A DNA stretch of 64,000 nt from DATATV01 sp036268615 (lineage in GTDB: Bacteria; Actinomycetota; Actinomycetes; Mycobacteriales; Pseudonocardiaceae). Made by a program: the position numbers and the translations under genes. The notes beneath the pieces are model-generated. The model was not told where the DNA came from and did not search any database. It saw only the letters and a program-made list of their open reading frames with translations. Positions 8,469 to 16,851 of the stretch are shown piece after piece. How positions within the stretch are numbered: the stretch's first letter is position 1; each line of letters starts with the position of its first letter. Location of the stretch: NCBI GenBank assembly GCA_036268615.1, contig DATATV010000120.1, forward strand, positions 36,899-100,898, written 5' to 3'.

Positions 8469-11400
8469 TCAGGACGCGATCGGCGCCAACCATACGGTCA
8501 GGCCGAGGTCGGCGAAGGACTGCGTTGGGTGAGCATCGGTGTCCGGCCTGCCCTCGGTGATGGACACCGCGAGCACCTCCTCGGCCACCAGTTCGCTGTG
8601 CTGGCGCAGGCTCATCGCCACGTCCGGCCGGTCGCTGGTCCACCACAGCCGGATTCGGTCGGTGATCGCCAGGCCGGTGCCCTTCCGGGTGTCCTGGATC
8701 AGCCGCAGCGCATCCCGGGCAAGGCCGGCGAGCCGCAGTTCCTCGGTCAGCTCCAGGTCCAGCGCCACGGACAGGCCGTCCTCGGTGCTCACCGCCCAGC
8801 CCGCGCGCGGGGTCTCGGTCAGGATCAGGTCGTCGCCGGTCAGCTCGACCTGCGCACCGTCCAGTGACACCAGCAGTCGGCCGTCGACCGGCACACCGGC
8901 CGTGGCGATCGCGCGGGCCAACTCCGGCATCTTCGGGCCGAACCGGCGGCCGAGGGTGCGGAAGTTCGGTTTGACCGTGACGTCGACGAGTTCGGCGGTC
9001 AGTGGCTCGACCAGTCGGACGTTCAGTTCCTCGGCGATCTGTTCGCGCAGTTCCGCGCTGAGCTGGTCGAAGCCGGGAGCCAGCACCATCGCCCTGGCCA
9101 ACGGCTGGCGGGTGCGGATCTTGCCGGCCGCCCGGGTCGACCGGCCCAGTTCGACCAGCCTGCGGACCAGGTCCATCTGCGCCAGCAGCGCGTCGTCGGT
9201 GGGGCTCGGGTCGGCCACCGGCCAGTCGGCCAGGTGCACCGAGTCGGCGGCGGCCTCGTCCACCTCGGCCCGCAGGTGCAGCCAGACGTGGTCGGTGAGG
9301 AAGGGTACGAACGGGGCGAGCAGCCGGGTCAGCACGTCCAGCACCTCGTAGAGGGTGGCCAGTGCGGATGGCTCGGCGCGCCAGAAGCGGCGGCGCGAGC
9401 GGCGGACGTACCAGTTGGAGAGCAGGTCCACGAAGGCCGTCAGCCTGCGGCCCGCGGTGGCCGGGTCGAAGTCCTCAAGGGCCGCGTCGACCTGCTGGAT
9501 CGTGCCCTGCAACTCGGCCAGTAGCCAACGGTCCAGGACGTGTCGGCCGGCGACCGGCGGGGCCGGCCGCGCGGTCGGGTGCCAGCCGTCCGCGTTCGCG
9601 TAGCGGACCAGGAAGGACGCGGTGTTCCAGTAGGTCAGCAGGACCTTGCGGACCACCTCGTCCAGTGACTCCGGGCCCACTCGGCGGTCGCCCCACGGCG
9701 AGCCGCTGGCCAGCATCAGCCAGCGGACCGCGTCGGCGCCGTACTTGTCGAACAGGTCGAACGGGTTCAGCACGTTGCCAAGATGTTTGCTCATCTTGCG
9801 GCCCTGGTCGTCCAGGATGAGCCCGAGGCACAGCACGGTCTCGTAGGACGACTGCCCGAAGGCGAGCACACCGACCGTCATCATCGAGTAGAACCAGCCG
9901 CGGGTCTGGTCGATGGCCTCGCAGATGTACTGCGCCGGGTAGGACTGCTCGAACGCCTCCGTGTCGCGGTGCGGCGCGCCCCACTGGGCGAACGGCATGG
10001 CGCCGCTGTCGTACCAGACGTCGATCACCTCGGGCACCCGGCGGGTCGGCGCCGCGCAGGTCGGGCACGGGAAGCCGACCTCGTCGACGTAGGGCCGGTG
10101 CGGGTCGAGGCCGGACTGGTCGGTGCCGGTCAGCTCGGACAACTCCGCGAGTGAGCCGACGCAGGTCAGGTGGGTCCGGTCCTGCTCGCACCGCCACACC
10201 GGCAGCGGCGTGCCCCAGTACCGGTTGCGGGACAGCGCCCAGTCGACGTTGTTGTTCAGCCACGCGCCATAACGGCCGTGTTTGATGTGTGCGGGGTACC
10301 AGGCGGTCGCCTCGTTCGCGGCGAGTAGATCGTCCTTGATCGCCGTGGTGCGGATGTACCAGGACGGCAGCGCGTAGTAGATCAGCGGCGTGTCGCAGCG
10401 CCAGCAGTGCGGGTAGCTGTGCGGGTAGGGCTCGTAGCGCCAGAGCACGCCCCGCTCACGCAGTTCGGCCACCAGCGGCTGGTCGGCCGACTTGAAGAAC
10501 TCGCCGCCGACCAACGGGATCTCGGTCAGGAAGCGCCCGTCGTGGCCGATCGGGTTGATCAGCGGCCAACCCTGCGCCTTGCCCACCACGAAGTCCTCGG
10601 CGCCGAACGCGGGTGCCATGTGCACCAGGCCGGTACCGCTGTCGGTGGTGACGTGCTCGGCGGCGACCACCACGTGCGCCCGGTCGCCGAACTCCTCGAT
10701 CGGCAGCAGGTCCAGCGGCCTGCGGTAGGTCGTGCCGACCAGCCGGGCTCCCGGCAGGCGGTCGAGCACCTCCGCGTCGTCGCCGACGGCCGAGGCCAGC
10801 AGTGCCTCGGCGACCACGAGCAGTTCGCCGGTCGTCGCGCGGGCGAGCACGTACTCGGCGTCGGCGGCCACCGCGACGCCGGTGTTGCTGACCAGCGTCC
10901 ACGGGGTGGTCGTCCAGACCAGCAGGTCGGCGCCGCGGTCCTGCCAGACGCCCGAGGCGATCGGGAACCGTACGTACACCGAGGGATCGGTGACCTCGCC
11001 GTAGCCCTGGGCGACCTCGTGGTCCGACAGCGGTGTCTCGTCGTGCGGGCAGTACGGGGTGACCCGGAAGTCCTCGACCAGCAGGCCGTCGTCGAACACC
11101 TTCTTCAGCGACCACCAGACGCTCTGCACGTAGTCGGGGTGCATGGTCAGGTAGGCGTTGTCCAGATCGACCCAGTACCCCATCCGCCGGGTCATCTCGG
11201 CGAAGTCGGCGACGTTGCGCAGCGCCGACTCCCGGCAGTGTTCGTTGAACCGGGCGATGCCGTAGGCCTCGATGTCCTGCTTGCTGGTGAAGCCGAGTTC
11301 CTGCTCGACGGCGAGCTCCACCGGCAGCCCGTGGCAGTCCCAGCCGGCCCGGCGCGGGACGTGGTAGCCCTTCATCGTCTTGAAGCGGGGGAACAGGTCC

Positions 11401-11615
11401 TTGAACACCCGCGCCTCGACGTGGTGCGTGCCCGGCTTGCCGTTGGCCGTGGGCGGGCCCTCGTAGAAGACCCACTTCTCGCCGTCCGCGGTCCGATCCA
11501 ACGACCGCTGGAAGACCTCGGTCTGCTGCCAGCGGCGCAGCACCTCCCGTTCGACGCCGGGGAGGTCGACCTCGGTGGGCCAGGCGGGGAAGGACGGGGT
11601 GTCGGACGCGCTCAC
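8469..11615 (-). CDS. ileS: isoleucyl-tRNA synthetase
   Basis: 1048-residue class I synthetase charging tRNA-Ile in the cytoplasm. Seen: N-terminal catalytic start with NGKPGTHHVEARVFKDLFPR (HIGH-equivalent GTHHVE), GWDCHGLPVELAVEQELGF, a large CP1 editing domain, the DQTRGWFYSM segment, KMSKHLGNV near 606, then the anticodon-binding domain (LSNWYVRRSRRRFWR). The length and motifs are those of the long IleRS type found in actinobacteria. Start taken as GTG 11615 (VSASDTPSF...), with GGTGGGA upstream; a GTG at 11633 would add six residues. It follows a TetR gene by 39 bases on the same strand, an unusual neighbour for a housekeeping synthetase. Confidence 0.97.
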   Translation of the reverse strand: MSASDTPSFPAWPTEVDLPGVEREVLRRWQQTEVFQRSLDRTADGEKWVFYEGPPTANGKPGTHHVEARVFKDLFPRFKTMKGYHVPRRAGWDCHGLPVELAVEQELGFTSKQDIEAYGIARFNEHCRESALRNVADFAEMTRRMGYWVDLDNAYLTMHPDYVQSVWWSLKKVFDDGLLVEDFRVTPYCPHDETPLSDHEVAQGYGEVTDPSVYVRFPIASGVWQDRGADLLVWTTTPWTLVSNTGVAVAADAEYVLARATTGELLVVAEALLASAVGDDAEVLDRLPGARLVGTTYRRPLDLLPIEEFGDRAHVVVAAEHVTTDSGTGLVHMAPAFGAEDFVVGKAQGWPLINPIGHDGRFLTEIPLVGGEFFKSADQPLVAELRERGVLWRYEPYPHSYPHCWRCDTPLIYYALPSWYIRTTAIKDDLLAANEATAWYPAHIKHGRYGAWLNNNVDWALSRNRYWGTPLPVWRCEQDRTHLTCVGSLAELSELTGTDQSGLDPHRPYVDEVGFPCPTCAAPTRRVPEVIDVWYDSGAMPFAQWGAPHRDTEAFEQSYPAQYICEAIDQTRGWFYSMMTVGVLAFGQSSYETVLCLGLILDDQGRKMSKHLGNVLNPFDLFDKYGADAVRWLMLASGSPWGDRRVGPESLDEVVRKVLLTYWNTASFLVRYANADGWHPTARPAPPVAGRHVLDRWLLAELQGTIQQVDAALEDFDPATAGRRLTAFVDLLSNWYVRRSRRRFWRAEPSALATLYEVLDVLTRLLAPFVPFLTDHVWLHLRAEVDEAAADSVHLADWPVADPSPTDDALLAQMDLVRRLVELGRSTRAAGKIRTRQPLARAMVLAPGFDQLSAELREQIAEELNVRLVEPLTAELVDVTVKPNFRTLGRRFGPKMPELARAIATAGVPVDGRLLVSLDGAQVELTGDDLILTETPRAGWAVSTEDGLSVALDLELTEELRLAGLARDALRLIQDTRKGTGLAITDRIRLWWTSDRPDVAMSLRQHSELVAEEVLAVSITEGRPDTDAHPTQSFADLGLTVWLAPIAS

Positions 11616-11654
11616 CGGAGCATCCCACCACACCGTCCCACCGGGTGCCGGCGG

Positions 11655-12227
11655 TCAGTGCAGCAGCGAGCCGAAGACCAGGTCGAAGAAGGACTCGAAG
11701 GCCTCGCCGGACTTGTCCGCGCGGGCCGCGATCAGCGTGCCCTCCCAGGCGTTCACGATGAACCGGCCGGTCTTGTCCGGGTCCAACTCGGCGCGCACCG
11801 ACCCGGCCTGCTGTGCCTCCCTGAGTGCACCCGCGATCCGCTCGGCCCACAGGGTCAGGCCCTGGTGGACCGCCGTCCGGATGGCCTCGCTGTGGTCGGC
11901 CATCTCGTTGCCGAAGTTGCCGACCAGGCAGCCCCGGCTGAAGCCGTGGCCGATCTGCGCGTCCCGCAGGAACTCGAAGTTCGCCCGTATCCGGGCCACC
12001 GGTTCGACCTTCTGGTCGGTCAGGTCATCGAGGCGCTGCTGGCTGCCGTAGCGCTCCAGCGCCACCACCGCGAGGGACTCCTTGCTGTCGAAGTGGTTGT
12101 AGAACGACCCCTTCGGCACGCCCGCGCGGTCGGTGATGTCCTTGACACCGGCCGCGTTGAAACCGTAGCGGTGGAACTGTTCCTGCGCCGCATCGACGAT
12201 CTCTTCGCGCATGCTGCGCCTGGCCAT
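11655..12227 (-). CDS. TetR/AcrR family regulator, NemR-like
   Basis: 190-residue repressor. N-terminal TetR helix-turn-helix (residues about 10-56; DAAQEQFHRYGFNAAGVKDI, then GVPKGSFYNHFDSKESL) and a ligand-binding C-terminal domain with GCLVGNFGNEMADHSE, a motif of the NemR/AcuR-like subgroup, whose known members sense electrophiles or short organic acids. ATG 12227 follows GGTGAGGTGAGG. It begins 11 bases after the stop of the carboxyethylornithine-synthase-like gene, so the two are probably cotranscribed; ileS follows downstream. Confidence 0.9.
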   Translation of the reverse strand: MARRSMREEIVDAAQEQFHRYGFNAAGVKDITDRAGVPKGSFYNHFDSKESLAVVALERYGSQQRLDDLTDQKVEPVARIRANFEFLRDAQIGHGFSRGCLVGNFGNEMADHSEAIRTAVHQGLTLWAERIAGALREAQQAGSVRAELDPDKTGRFIVNAWEGTLIAARADKSGEAFESFFDLVFGSLLH

Positions 12228-12238
12228 CCGACCTCACC

Positions 12239-13435
12239 TCACCTTCCAATATGACCGACCGTCTTAGTTGCTGTCAAGTCGCTCGCCGACGCGGTGGCGT
12301 GCGGGTAGTCCGGGGAACGGTGTTGGAAGGACAGAATGTGCTGGTTGCGGATGGTGCCCTCGTTGATCTCGATGGCCCGGTGGATGGTCTCGTCGGCCGC
12401 CCAGGCGTCCGGTCCGCTCAGCACCGTGGGCAGGTAGGGCAGCAGCGCCTCGCTGATCTCCCAGGTCGCGGAGTTCCACAGATAGGACGGACTGTGGTCG
12501 ACCGCGTAGTAGGTGATGTGGTCGCCGACGATGAAGGTCGGCTCGGTGAACGTGGTGGGGCGCGCCCAACTGAAGCCCATGCCCGCGTCGCAGGACACGT
12601 CGACGATCAGGGTGCCCGGCCGCAGAGCGGCCAGGTCCGGCTCGATCAGGAAGGTCAGCGGCGCGTCGGTGTCCTGTAGCACGCAGTTGACGATGATGTC
12701 GTAGCCGGCAAGGAAGTCGGCCAGCGGCTGCCGGCTCCCGTCGAGCAGCACCTCGCTGCGCCGCGGGTCCGCGCTGTCGTGGTCGAAGTGCAGGATGCGG
12801 GTGGAGTGGATCGGCGAGCTGACCGCGGTGACACCACGGTGGGTGAGCACGTGCACGTCGTGCACCCCGTGCGCGTTGAGCGCGGTCACCGCGCCACGGG
12901 CGGTCGCGCCGAAGCCGATCACCGCCGCACTCAGCCGTCGGCCGTAGTCACCGGTCGAGCCGATCAGCTGCAGGGCGTGCAGCACCGAGCTGTAGCCGGC
13001 GAGTTCGTTGTTCTTGTGGAAGACGTGCAGATTGAACGAACCGTCGCGGTGCCAGTGGTTCATCGCCTCGAAGGCGATCAGGGTCAGCCGCCGGTCGATG
13101 GCCAGTTGGGTGATCTTCTCGTCCTGCACGCAGTGCGGCCAGCCCCACAACACCTGTCCGGCGCGAAGTTCGGCCAGATCCTCCGGCAGCGGCTTGGCCA
13201 GCAGGATGACATCGCACTCTGCGATCAGCTGTTCGCGGGTGCGCAGCCCGCCGACCAACGGCGCCAGTTGCGCGTCGGACCGGCCGAAGCCCGTGCCGTA
13301 GCCGGTTTCCAGATAGATCCGGTCACGCAGCGCGGGATCGATCCGGTCCAGATGCAGCGGGTGGATCGGCAGCCGGTGCTCGTTCTCCTTGTGGGAGCCG
13401 GACATCACGCCAAGGCTCAGCGGTGCGTGCGTCAT
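12239..13435 (-). CDS. N5-(carboxyethyl)ornithine synthase-like dehydrogenase
   Basis: 398-residue protein of the alanine dehydrogenase/transhydrogenase N-terminal superfamily. The start (LGVMSGSHKENEHRLPIHPL) and the NAD-binding GFGATARGAVTALNAHG near residue 176 match proteins annotated as N(5)-(carboxyethyl)ornithine synthase, which condense ornithine (or lysine) with pyruvate using NADPH. The substrate here is not proven. The RBS (AGGACGG) overlaps the stop of a possible 43-codon leader ORF. The downstream TetR gene is in the same transcription unit by spacing, suggesting a dedicated regulator. Confidence 0.72.
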   Translation of the reverse strand: MTHAPLSLGVMSGSHKENEHRLPIHPLHLDRIDPALRDRIYLETGYGTGFGRSDAQLAPLVGGLRTREQLIAECDVILLAKPLPEDLAELRAGQVLWGWPHCVQDEKITQLAIDRRLTLIAFEAMNHWHRDGSFNLHVFHKNNELAGYSSVLHALQLIGSTGDYGRRLSAAVIGFGATARGAVTALNAHGVHDVHVLTHRGVTAVSSPIHSTRILHFDHDSADPRRSEVLLDGSRQPLADFLAGYDIIVNCVLQDTDAPLTFLIEPDLAALRPGTLIVDVSCDAGMGFSWARPTTFTEPTFIVGDHITYYAVDHSPSYLWNSATWEISEALLPYLPTVLSGPDAWAADETIHRAIEINEGTIRNQHILSFQHRSPDYPHATASASDLTATKTVGHIGR

Positions 13436-13446
13436 CGTCGACCGTC

Positions 13447-13578
13447 CTATCGGGCTGTGGATCGCGAAGTTCCGCTGACCGCTCGACGCGTCTGCCGCCA
13501 GGGACCGGAGCGGTTTTCGAACCAGCAGGAAACGATCCCCGGCGGAACCGACGTGGCCCGACGGGTAACGATGATCAC
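13447..13578 (-). CDS. possible 43-residue leader peptide
   Basis: Short frame starting at GTG 13578, seven bases after a strong AGGAG, encoding a very basic peptide (10 Arg, with WFENRSGPWRQTRR). Its stop lies 11 bases before the ATG of the carboxyethylornithine-synthase-like gene and overlaps that gene's ribosome site, so translation of the two would be coupled. It could be an upstream regulatory ORF or simply untranslated leader. No family recognised. Confidence 0.4.
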   Translation of the reverse strand: MIIVTRRATSVPPGIVSCWFENRSGPWRQTRRAVSGTSRSTAR

Positions 13579-13646
13579 GGAATTTCTCCTACCGTAGCCC
13601 CTGCGCGGGTTGCCGGACAGCGCCGCACCGCCGCAGCAGCCCGATG

Positions 13647-14507
13647 TCAGCCCGATGTGGTGGCGAATCCGGCCCGCCAGGACGGGTGCGGAGGGGCCCA
13701 GCCGAGGTCGGCGCGAGCGTGTTGGTTGTCCGCGCCACGGGCCCAGCCCGACCGGTCCGCGCCGTCGGTGATCGGTGGCTCGACGGCGCCGACCGAGCGG
13801 CAGAAAACCGGAACCCAGTCGCGCGCCGGGGCCGGCTGGTCGTCGCACACGTTCACCGGACCCGACGGCCAGTCCAGGGCGGCGGCCGCGGCCGCCGCCG
13901 CGTCGTCGACGTGCACGAAGCTGGCCACGTCGTCGTTCGCGACCAGTTGGCCCGCGCGGGCCCGCTCGGCCATCAGGCCGTCCGGCGCGTACCAGGTGGT
14001 CGGGCCGTAGAGCAGGCCGTAGCGCAGCACCACCCATTCCGGCGCCGCGCGCACCGCGTCCTCCAACCCGGCGATGCCGCGGACCGTGGTCAGCCGAGGC
14101 CCCGCCGCGCCGAGGTCCAGCGGGGTCGACTCGCTCGCCGGTTCGCCGCCGCCCTGGTAGGCCCAGGACACGCTCTGCGCGACGATCCGGCGCGCTCCCG
14201 CGGCCAGTGCGGCGTCGACCAGGTTTCGGGTGCCGGTACGGCGGATTTCCGCGTTGGCCGCGAGGTTTCCGGCGCGCAGGTCGGTCAGCTGGTGCATGAC
14301 CACGTCCGGGGCGGCCGACCCGACGGCGGCGGCGAGCGCGTCGGCGTCGTAGACGTCGGCGACCGTGGCGGTCGCCCCGAGCGCGCGCAGGGTGGCCGCG
14401 TCGGCGGTCCGCCGGGTCAGGCCGGTGACCTCGTGGCCGGCCGAGACCAGTAGCGGGAGCAGCCTGCGGCCGATGACGCCGGTCGCGCCGGCCAGGAAGA
14501 TACGCAC
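13647..14507 (-). CDS. NAD(P)-dependent epimerase/reductase (extended SDR)
   Basis: 286-residue extended short-chain dehydrogenase. Rossmann motif FLAGATGVIGRRLLP at the N-terminus, acidic loop after beta-3 (VADVYDADAL), and a C-terminal substrate domain including YGPTTWYAPDGLMAERAR. Such proteins are NAD(P)-dependent sugar-nucleotide epimerases or atypical NmrA/reductase-like enzymes; the substrate cannot be read from sequence. Start placed at GTG 14507, where the Rossmann strand begins; the longer frame would overlap the cupin gene. Same strand as the cupin and TetR genes upstream, probably one unit. Confidence 0.8.
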   Translation of the reverse strand: MRIFLAGATGVIGRRLLPLLVSAGHEVTGLTRRTADAATLRALGATATVADVYDADALAAAVGSAAPDVVMHQLTDLRAGNLAANAEIRRTGTRNLVDAALAAGARRIVAQSVSWAYQGGGEPASESTPLDLGAAGPRLTTVRGIAGLEDAVRAAPEWVVLRYGLLYGPTTWYAPDGLMAERARAGQLVANDDVASFVHVDDAAAAAAAALDWPSGPVNVCDDQPAPARDWVPVFCRSVGAVEPPITDGADRSGWARGADNQHARADLGWAPPHPSWRAGFATTSG

Positions 14508-14544
14508 AGCAGGACTGCTTTCTCGACGGTGGGCTGGGGTCGGC

Positions 14545-14952
14545 TCAGTGCGGCCGGGGTGCGCGCCGGTCCCGGCGGCGCTTGAGTTCGTCGTCATCGA
14601 CCAAGGTCAGCATCGGCTCACCGGGCATGCCGGTCATCACCACCACGAACCGGGTCCACTGCTCGGCGAGGTTGTTGGCGGCCTGATAGTGGATCACGTC
14701 GCCGCCCGGCTCCCGGAAGGCTTCGCCGGCCCGGATGATCCGCTCGGGCTCACCCTCCGGTTCGAAGACCAGTTCGCCCTCGACCAGGTAGCCGAAGACC
14801 GGACCGGAGTGTCGGTGCGGCGGCGTTCCCGGATCGCCGGGTGGCAGTTCGAGCAGCGCGGTCATCACCTCGGCCGGTTCCGGCAGGGACGGTGGCCGCT
14901 GTGTCAGCAGGGTCGTCAGCACCGTGCCGGATCGGGCGGGCGGGGTCGGCAT
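14545..14952 (-). CDS. cupin-domain protein
   Basis: 135-residue single-cupin protein. Motif 1 is PPHRHSGPVFGYLVEGELVF and motif 2 GEAFREPGGDVIHY, with His pair and Glu able to bind a metal. Small cupins of this type act as isomerases, dioxygenases or sensors; function unassigned. Lies between the TetR gene and the SDR gene on the same strand, 37 bases before the SDR start. A GTG at 14961 would add three residues. Confidence 0.8.
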   Translation of the reverse strand: MPTPPARSGTVLTTLLTQRPPSLPEPAEVMTALLELPPGDPGTPPHRHSGPVFGYLVEGELVFEPEGEPERIIRAGEAFREPGGDVIHYQAANNLAEQWTRFVVVMTGMPGEPMLTLVDDDELKRRRDRRAPRPH

Positions 14953-14972
14953 GACAGCCACGTTAGACCGAA

Positions 14973-14983
14973 ACTGGACCAGT
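14973..14983. promoter_or_regulatory. ACTGG-A-CCAGT dyad, likely TetR operator
   Basis: Perfect 11-bp dyad between the TetR gene and the cupin gene, 20 bases before the cupin start. A TTGACT hexamer on the minus strand overlaps it. Probable operator for the adjacent TetR protein. Confidence 0.5.
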
Positions 14984-15029
14984 CAAATGAGCCACTCCCG
15001 CGTCGATTTACTGATCCAATCATGGCTGC

Positions 15030-15644
15030 TCAGCGGCCGGCCACCTGGGTGCCCTGGATCATCGCGGTCATCAGGGTGATCGCGTCGGCCGTGGCAAGCC
15101 GTTGCTGGCCGGCCAGGGACTGCCAGGTGCCGAACGCGGTCGCGTGCCGGACCGCCGCGTCCAGGATCGGCTGCCCGTCCGGCCCCACCGGGAAGGCCGC
15201 GGTCAGCACGGCGATCACCTGGTCCAGGTAGACGTGATAGGGCTGGAGGGTCCGCGCCGCCACCGGGACCGCCTCGGCGTCGCGCAACACGTTGGACAGC
15301 ATCGGTGCGACCGCGGTGTAGAACGCGTAGAGATCACCCAGCGCGACGGCCAGCCGGGTGGTGGCCGGCTCGATCACCGACCAACCCTGCGGATCGGGCC
15401 ACGGATGCTGCTCCCAGTACTGCGTCGAACACGCGGCGAAGAGATCCTCGTCGGTGGGGAAGTGGCGGTACACGGTGTGCCGCTGCACGCCGGCCAGCGC
15501 GGCGATGCCGGCGATCGTCGTGCGGGCCGGGCCGATGCTGCCGTGCAGTTCGATGGTCGCCTCGGCGATCCGGCGCCGGGTGGCCGCCATCGCGTCCGCC
15601 CGCTGCCGGAGTTCGTACTTCCGGCCCATCTTTTCATCAACCAT
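15030..15644 (-). CDS. TetR family regulator
   Basis: 204-residue TetR protein. HTH region residues about 20-65 (RRRIAEATIELHGSIGPART, then GVQRHTVYRHFPTDEDLF); divergent helical C-terminal ligand domain. Start chosen at ATG 15644 (MVDEKMGRKYEL), preceded by AGGA; an ATG at 15629 is also possible. Probably represses the cupin/SDR genes directly downstream through the dyad at 14973. Confidence 0.88.
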   Translation of the reverse strand: MVDEKMGRKYELRQRADAMAATRRRIAEATIELHGSIGPARTTIAGIAALAGVQRHTVYRHFPTDEDLFAACSTQYWEQHPWPDPQGWSVIEPATTRLAVALGDLYAFYTAVAPMLSNVLRDAEAVPVAARTLQPYHVYLDQVIAVLTAAFPVGPDGQPILDAAVRHATAFGTWQSLAGQQRLATADAITLMTAMIQGTQVAGR

Positions 15645-15786
15645 CAGTGTGTCCTGAACTCTTGACCCCGGCTCGACGACGCCCCACACGTAGCATCGCA
15701 CCGGACGCCGCGCGTGTGACCACTTCAGACTGTTGTGGCCGAAAGGTCGTTCGCGCGTCGGGAGTCCGTCACTTCTGGCTTACCGG

Positions 15787-15846
15787 AACCCCCGTCAGGA
15801 AAGGGGGTTTCGCCCAGCTCTGTCCCATCGTCCGGACAGAGCTGGG
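15787..15846. terminator. two tandem hairpins
   Basis: Downstream of the leftward hydrolase gene: a perfect 13-bp stem CCCAGCTCTGTCC / GGACAGAGCTGGG (15813-15846, 8-base loop), then a 7-bp stem AACCCCC / GGGGGTT (15787-15809, 9-base loop). Tandem terminator separating the hydrolase gene from the TetR/cupin/SDR unit. Confidence 0.75.
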
Positions 15847-15855
15847 ATCGTACGG

Positions 15856-16725
15856 TCAGGTCCGGTCGTCGACGAAGGCGAGCAGCCGTTTGTTGACGGC
15901 GTCGGCGGCCTCCACCGCGATGGCGTGCGAGGCGTCCGGCCAGATCTCCGTCTCGATGCCGGGCAGCAGCCTGCGCGCCCGGGATTCGGCCGCGACCGAG
16001 TCGTGCACCACACTGCGTCCGCCCAACAGCGCCAGCACCGGCGTGCGGACGGCCTCCAGGAGTTCGTCACCGCAGTAGGACAGCCGGGGCAGTCGCGCGC
16101 GGTACTCGCGCATACCGGCGATCAGCAGCCGGGCCACCGGGGTGTGCGTGGCCGACCCGCCGGCCACCCAGCGCAGGAACCGTTCGTTCACCCCGGCCGG
16201 CATCGCCGGCAGCGCGCCGACCGAGCCGATGGTGAACTTCGGGGTGAACCGGCCCAGCACGTTCGCCGGGTCCAGCAGGGCGACCGAGGCGAGCCGGGCC
16301 GGCCGGTGTACCGCCTGGTTGAACGCCAGCCAGCCGCCGGCCGACGAGCCCACCAGGTGCACGCCGGTCAGGTCGAGCTTGGCCAGCACCTCGTCCAGCC
16401 AGGCCGCGCAGTCGACCCGGGACCGGATCGGCACGCACTGCATGCTGTGGCCGGGCTCGCCGAGCGTGTCGACGGCGAACACCGGGTGCTCGGCGGCCAG
16501 CGCGGCCAGGTTCGGCTCCCACACCGCTGAGGTCGTGCCCCGGCCGTGCAGCAACACGATCGGCGCACCCTCGGCCGGACCGTGCCGGTAGACCCGGACC
16601 TGCCCGTACGCGGTGTCCACGTCGATCGGTTCGCGGGCGACCGGGCACCAGCCGATCGCCTCCGCGTAGCGCGCGAAGTACCGTGTCCGCGCCTCGGGGC
16701 CGCGGAAATATCCGATTCCCGTCAC
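15856..16725 (-). CDS. alpha/beta-hydrolase fold protein
   Basis: 289-residue alpha/beta hydrolase. Oxyanion region VLLHGRGTTSAVWEPN, nucleophile elbow GSSAGGW near residue 127, and catalytic His in DASHAIAVE near 266. These proteins are esterases, epoxide or C-C hydrolases; the substrate is unknown. Start at GTG 16725 (VTGIGYFRGPEAR), giving the usual family length; the open frame extends far upstream through antisense of the next gene and is not coding there. It is divergent from the zinc alcohol dehydrogenase. Confidence 0.82.
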   Translation of the reverse strand: MTGIGYFRGPEARTRYFARYAEAIGWCPVAREPIDVDTAYGQVRVYRHGPAEGAPIVLLHGRGTTSAVWEPNLAALAAEHPVFAVDTLGEPGHSMQCVPIRSRVDCAAWLDEVLAKLDLTGVHLVGSSAGGWLAFNQAVHRPARLASVALLDPANVLGRFTPKFTIGSVGALPAMPAGVNERFLRWVAGGSATHTPVARLLIAGMREYRARLPRLSYCGDELLEAVRTPVLALLGGRSVVHDSVAAESRARRLLPGIETEIWPDASHAIAVEAADAVNKRLLAFVDDRT

Positions 16726-16851
16726 CGGGCCATTCTGTGCCCGGACGGTGTCAATGCCCGGTACCGGGCCGGGCGGGTCGCACGTGATCCGTCCTACGGG
16801 GCACGATGGACGGGTGCTGAGCTGTCCACAGCGCGGGCCGGTGGCCGCGCG

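Noticed and set aside
13436..13646. Riboswitch in the leader of the carboxyethylornithine-synthase-like gene
   Set aside because: No conserved riboswitch core recognised; a short ORF with a good ribosome site explains the region better.
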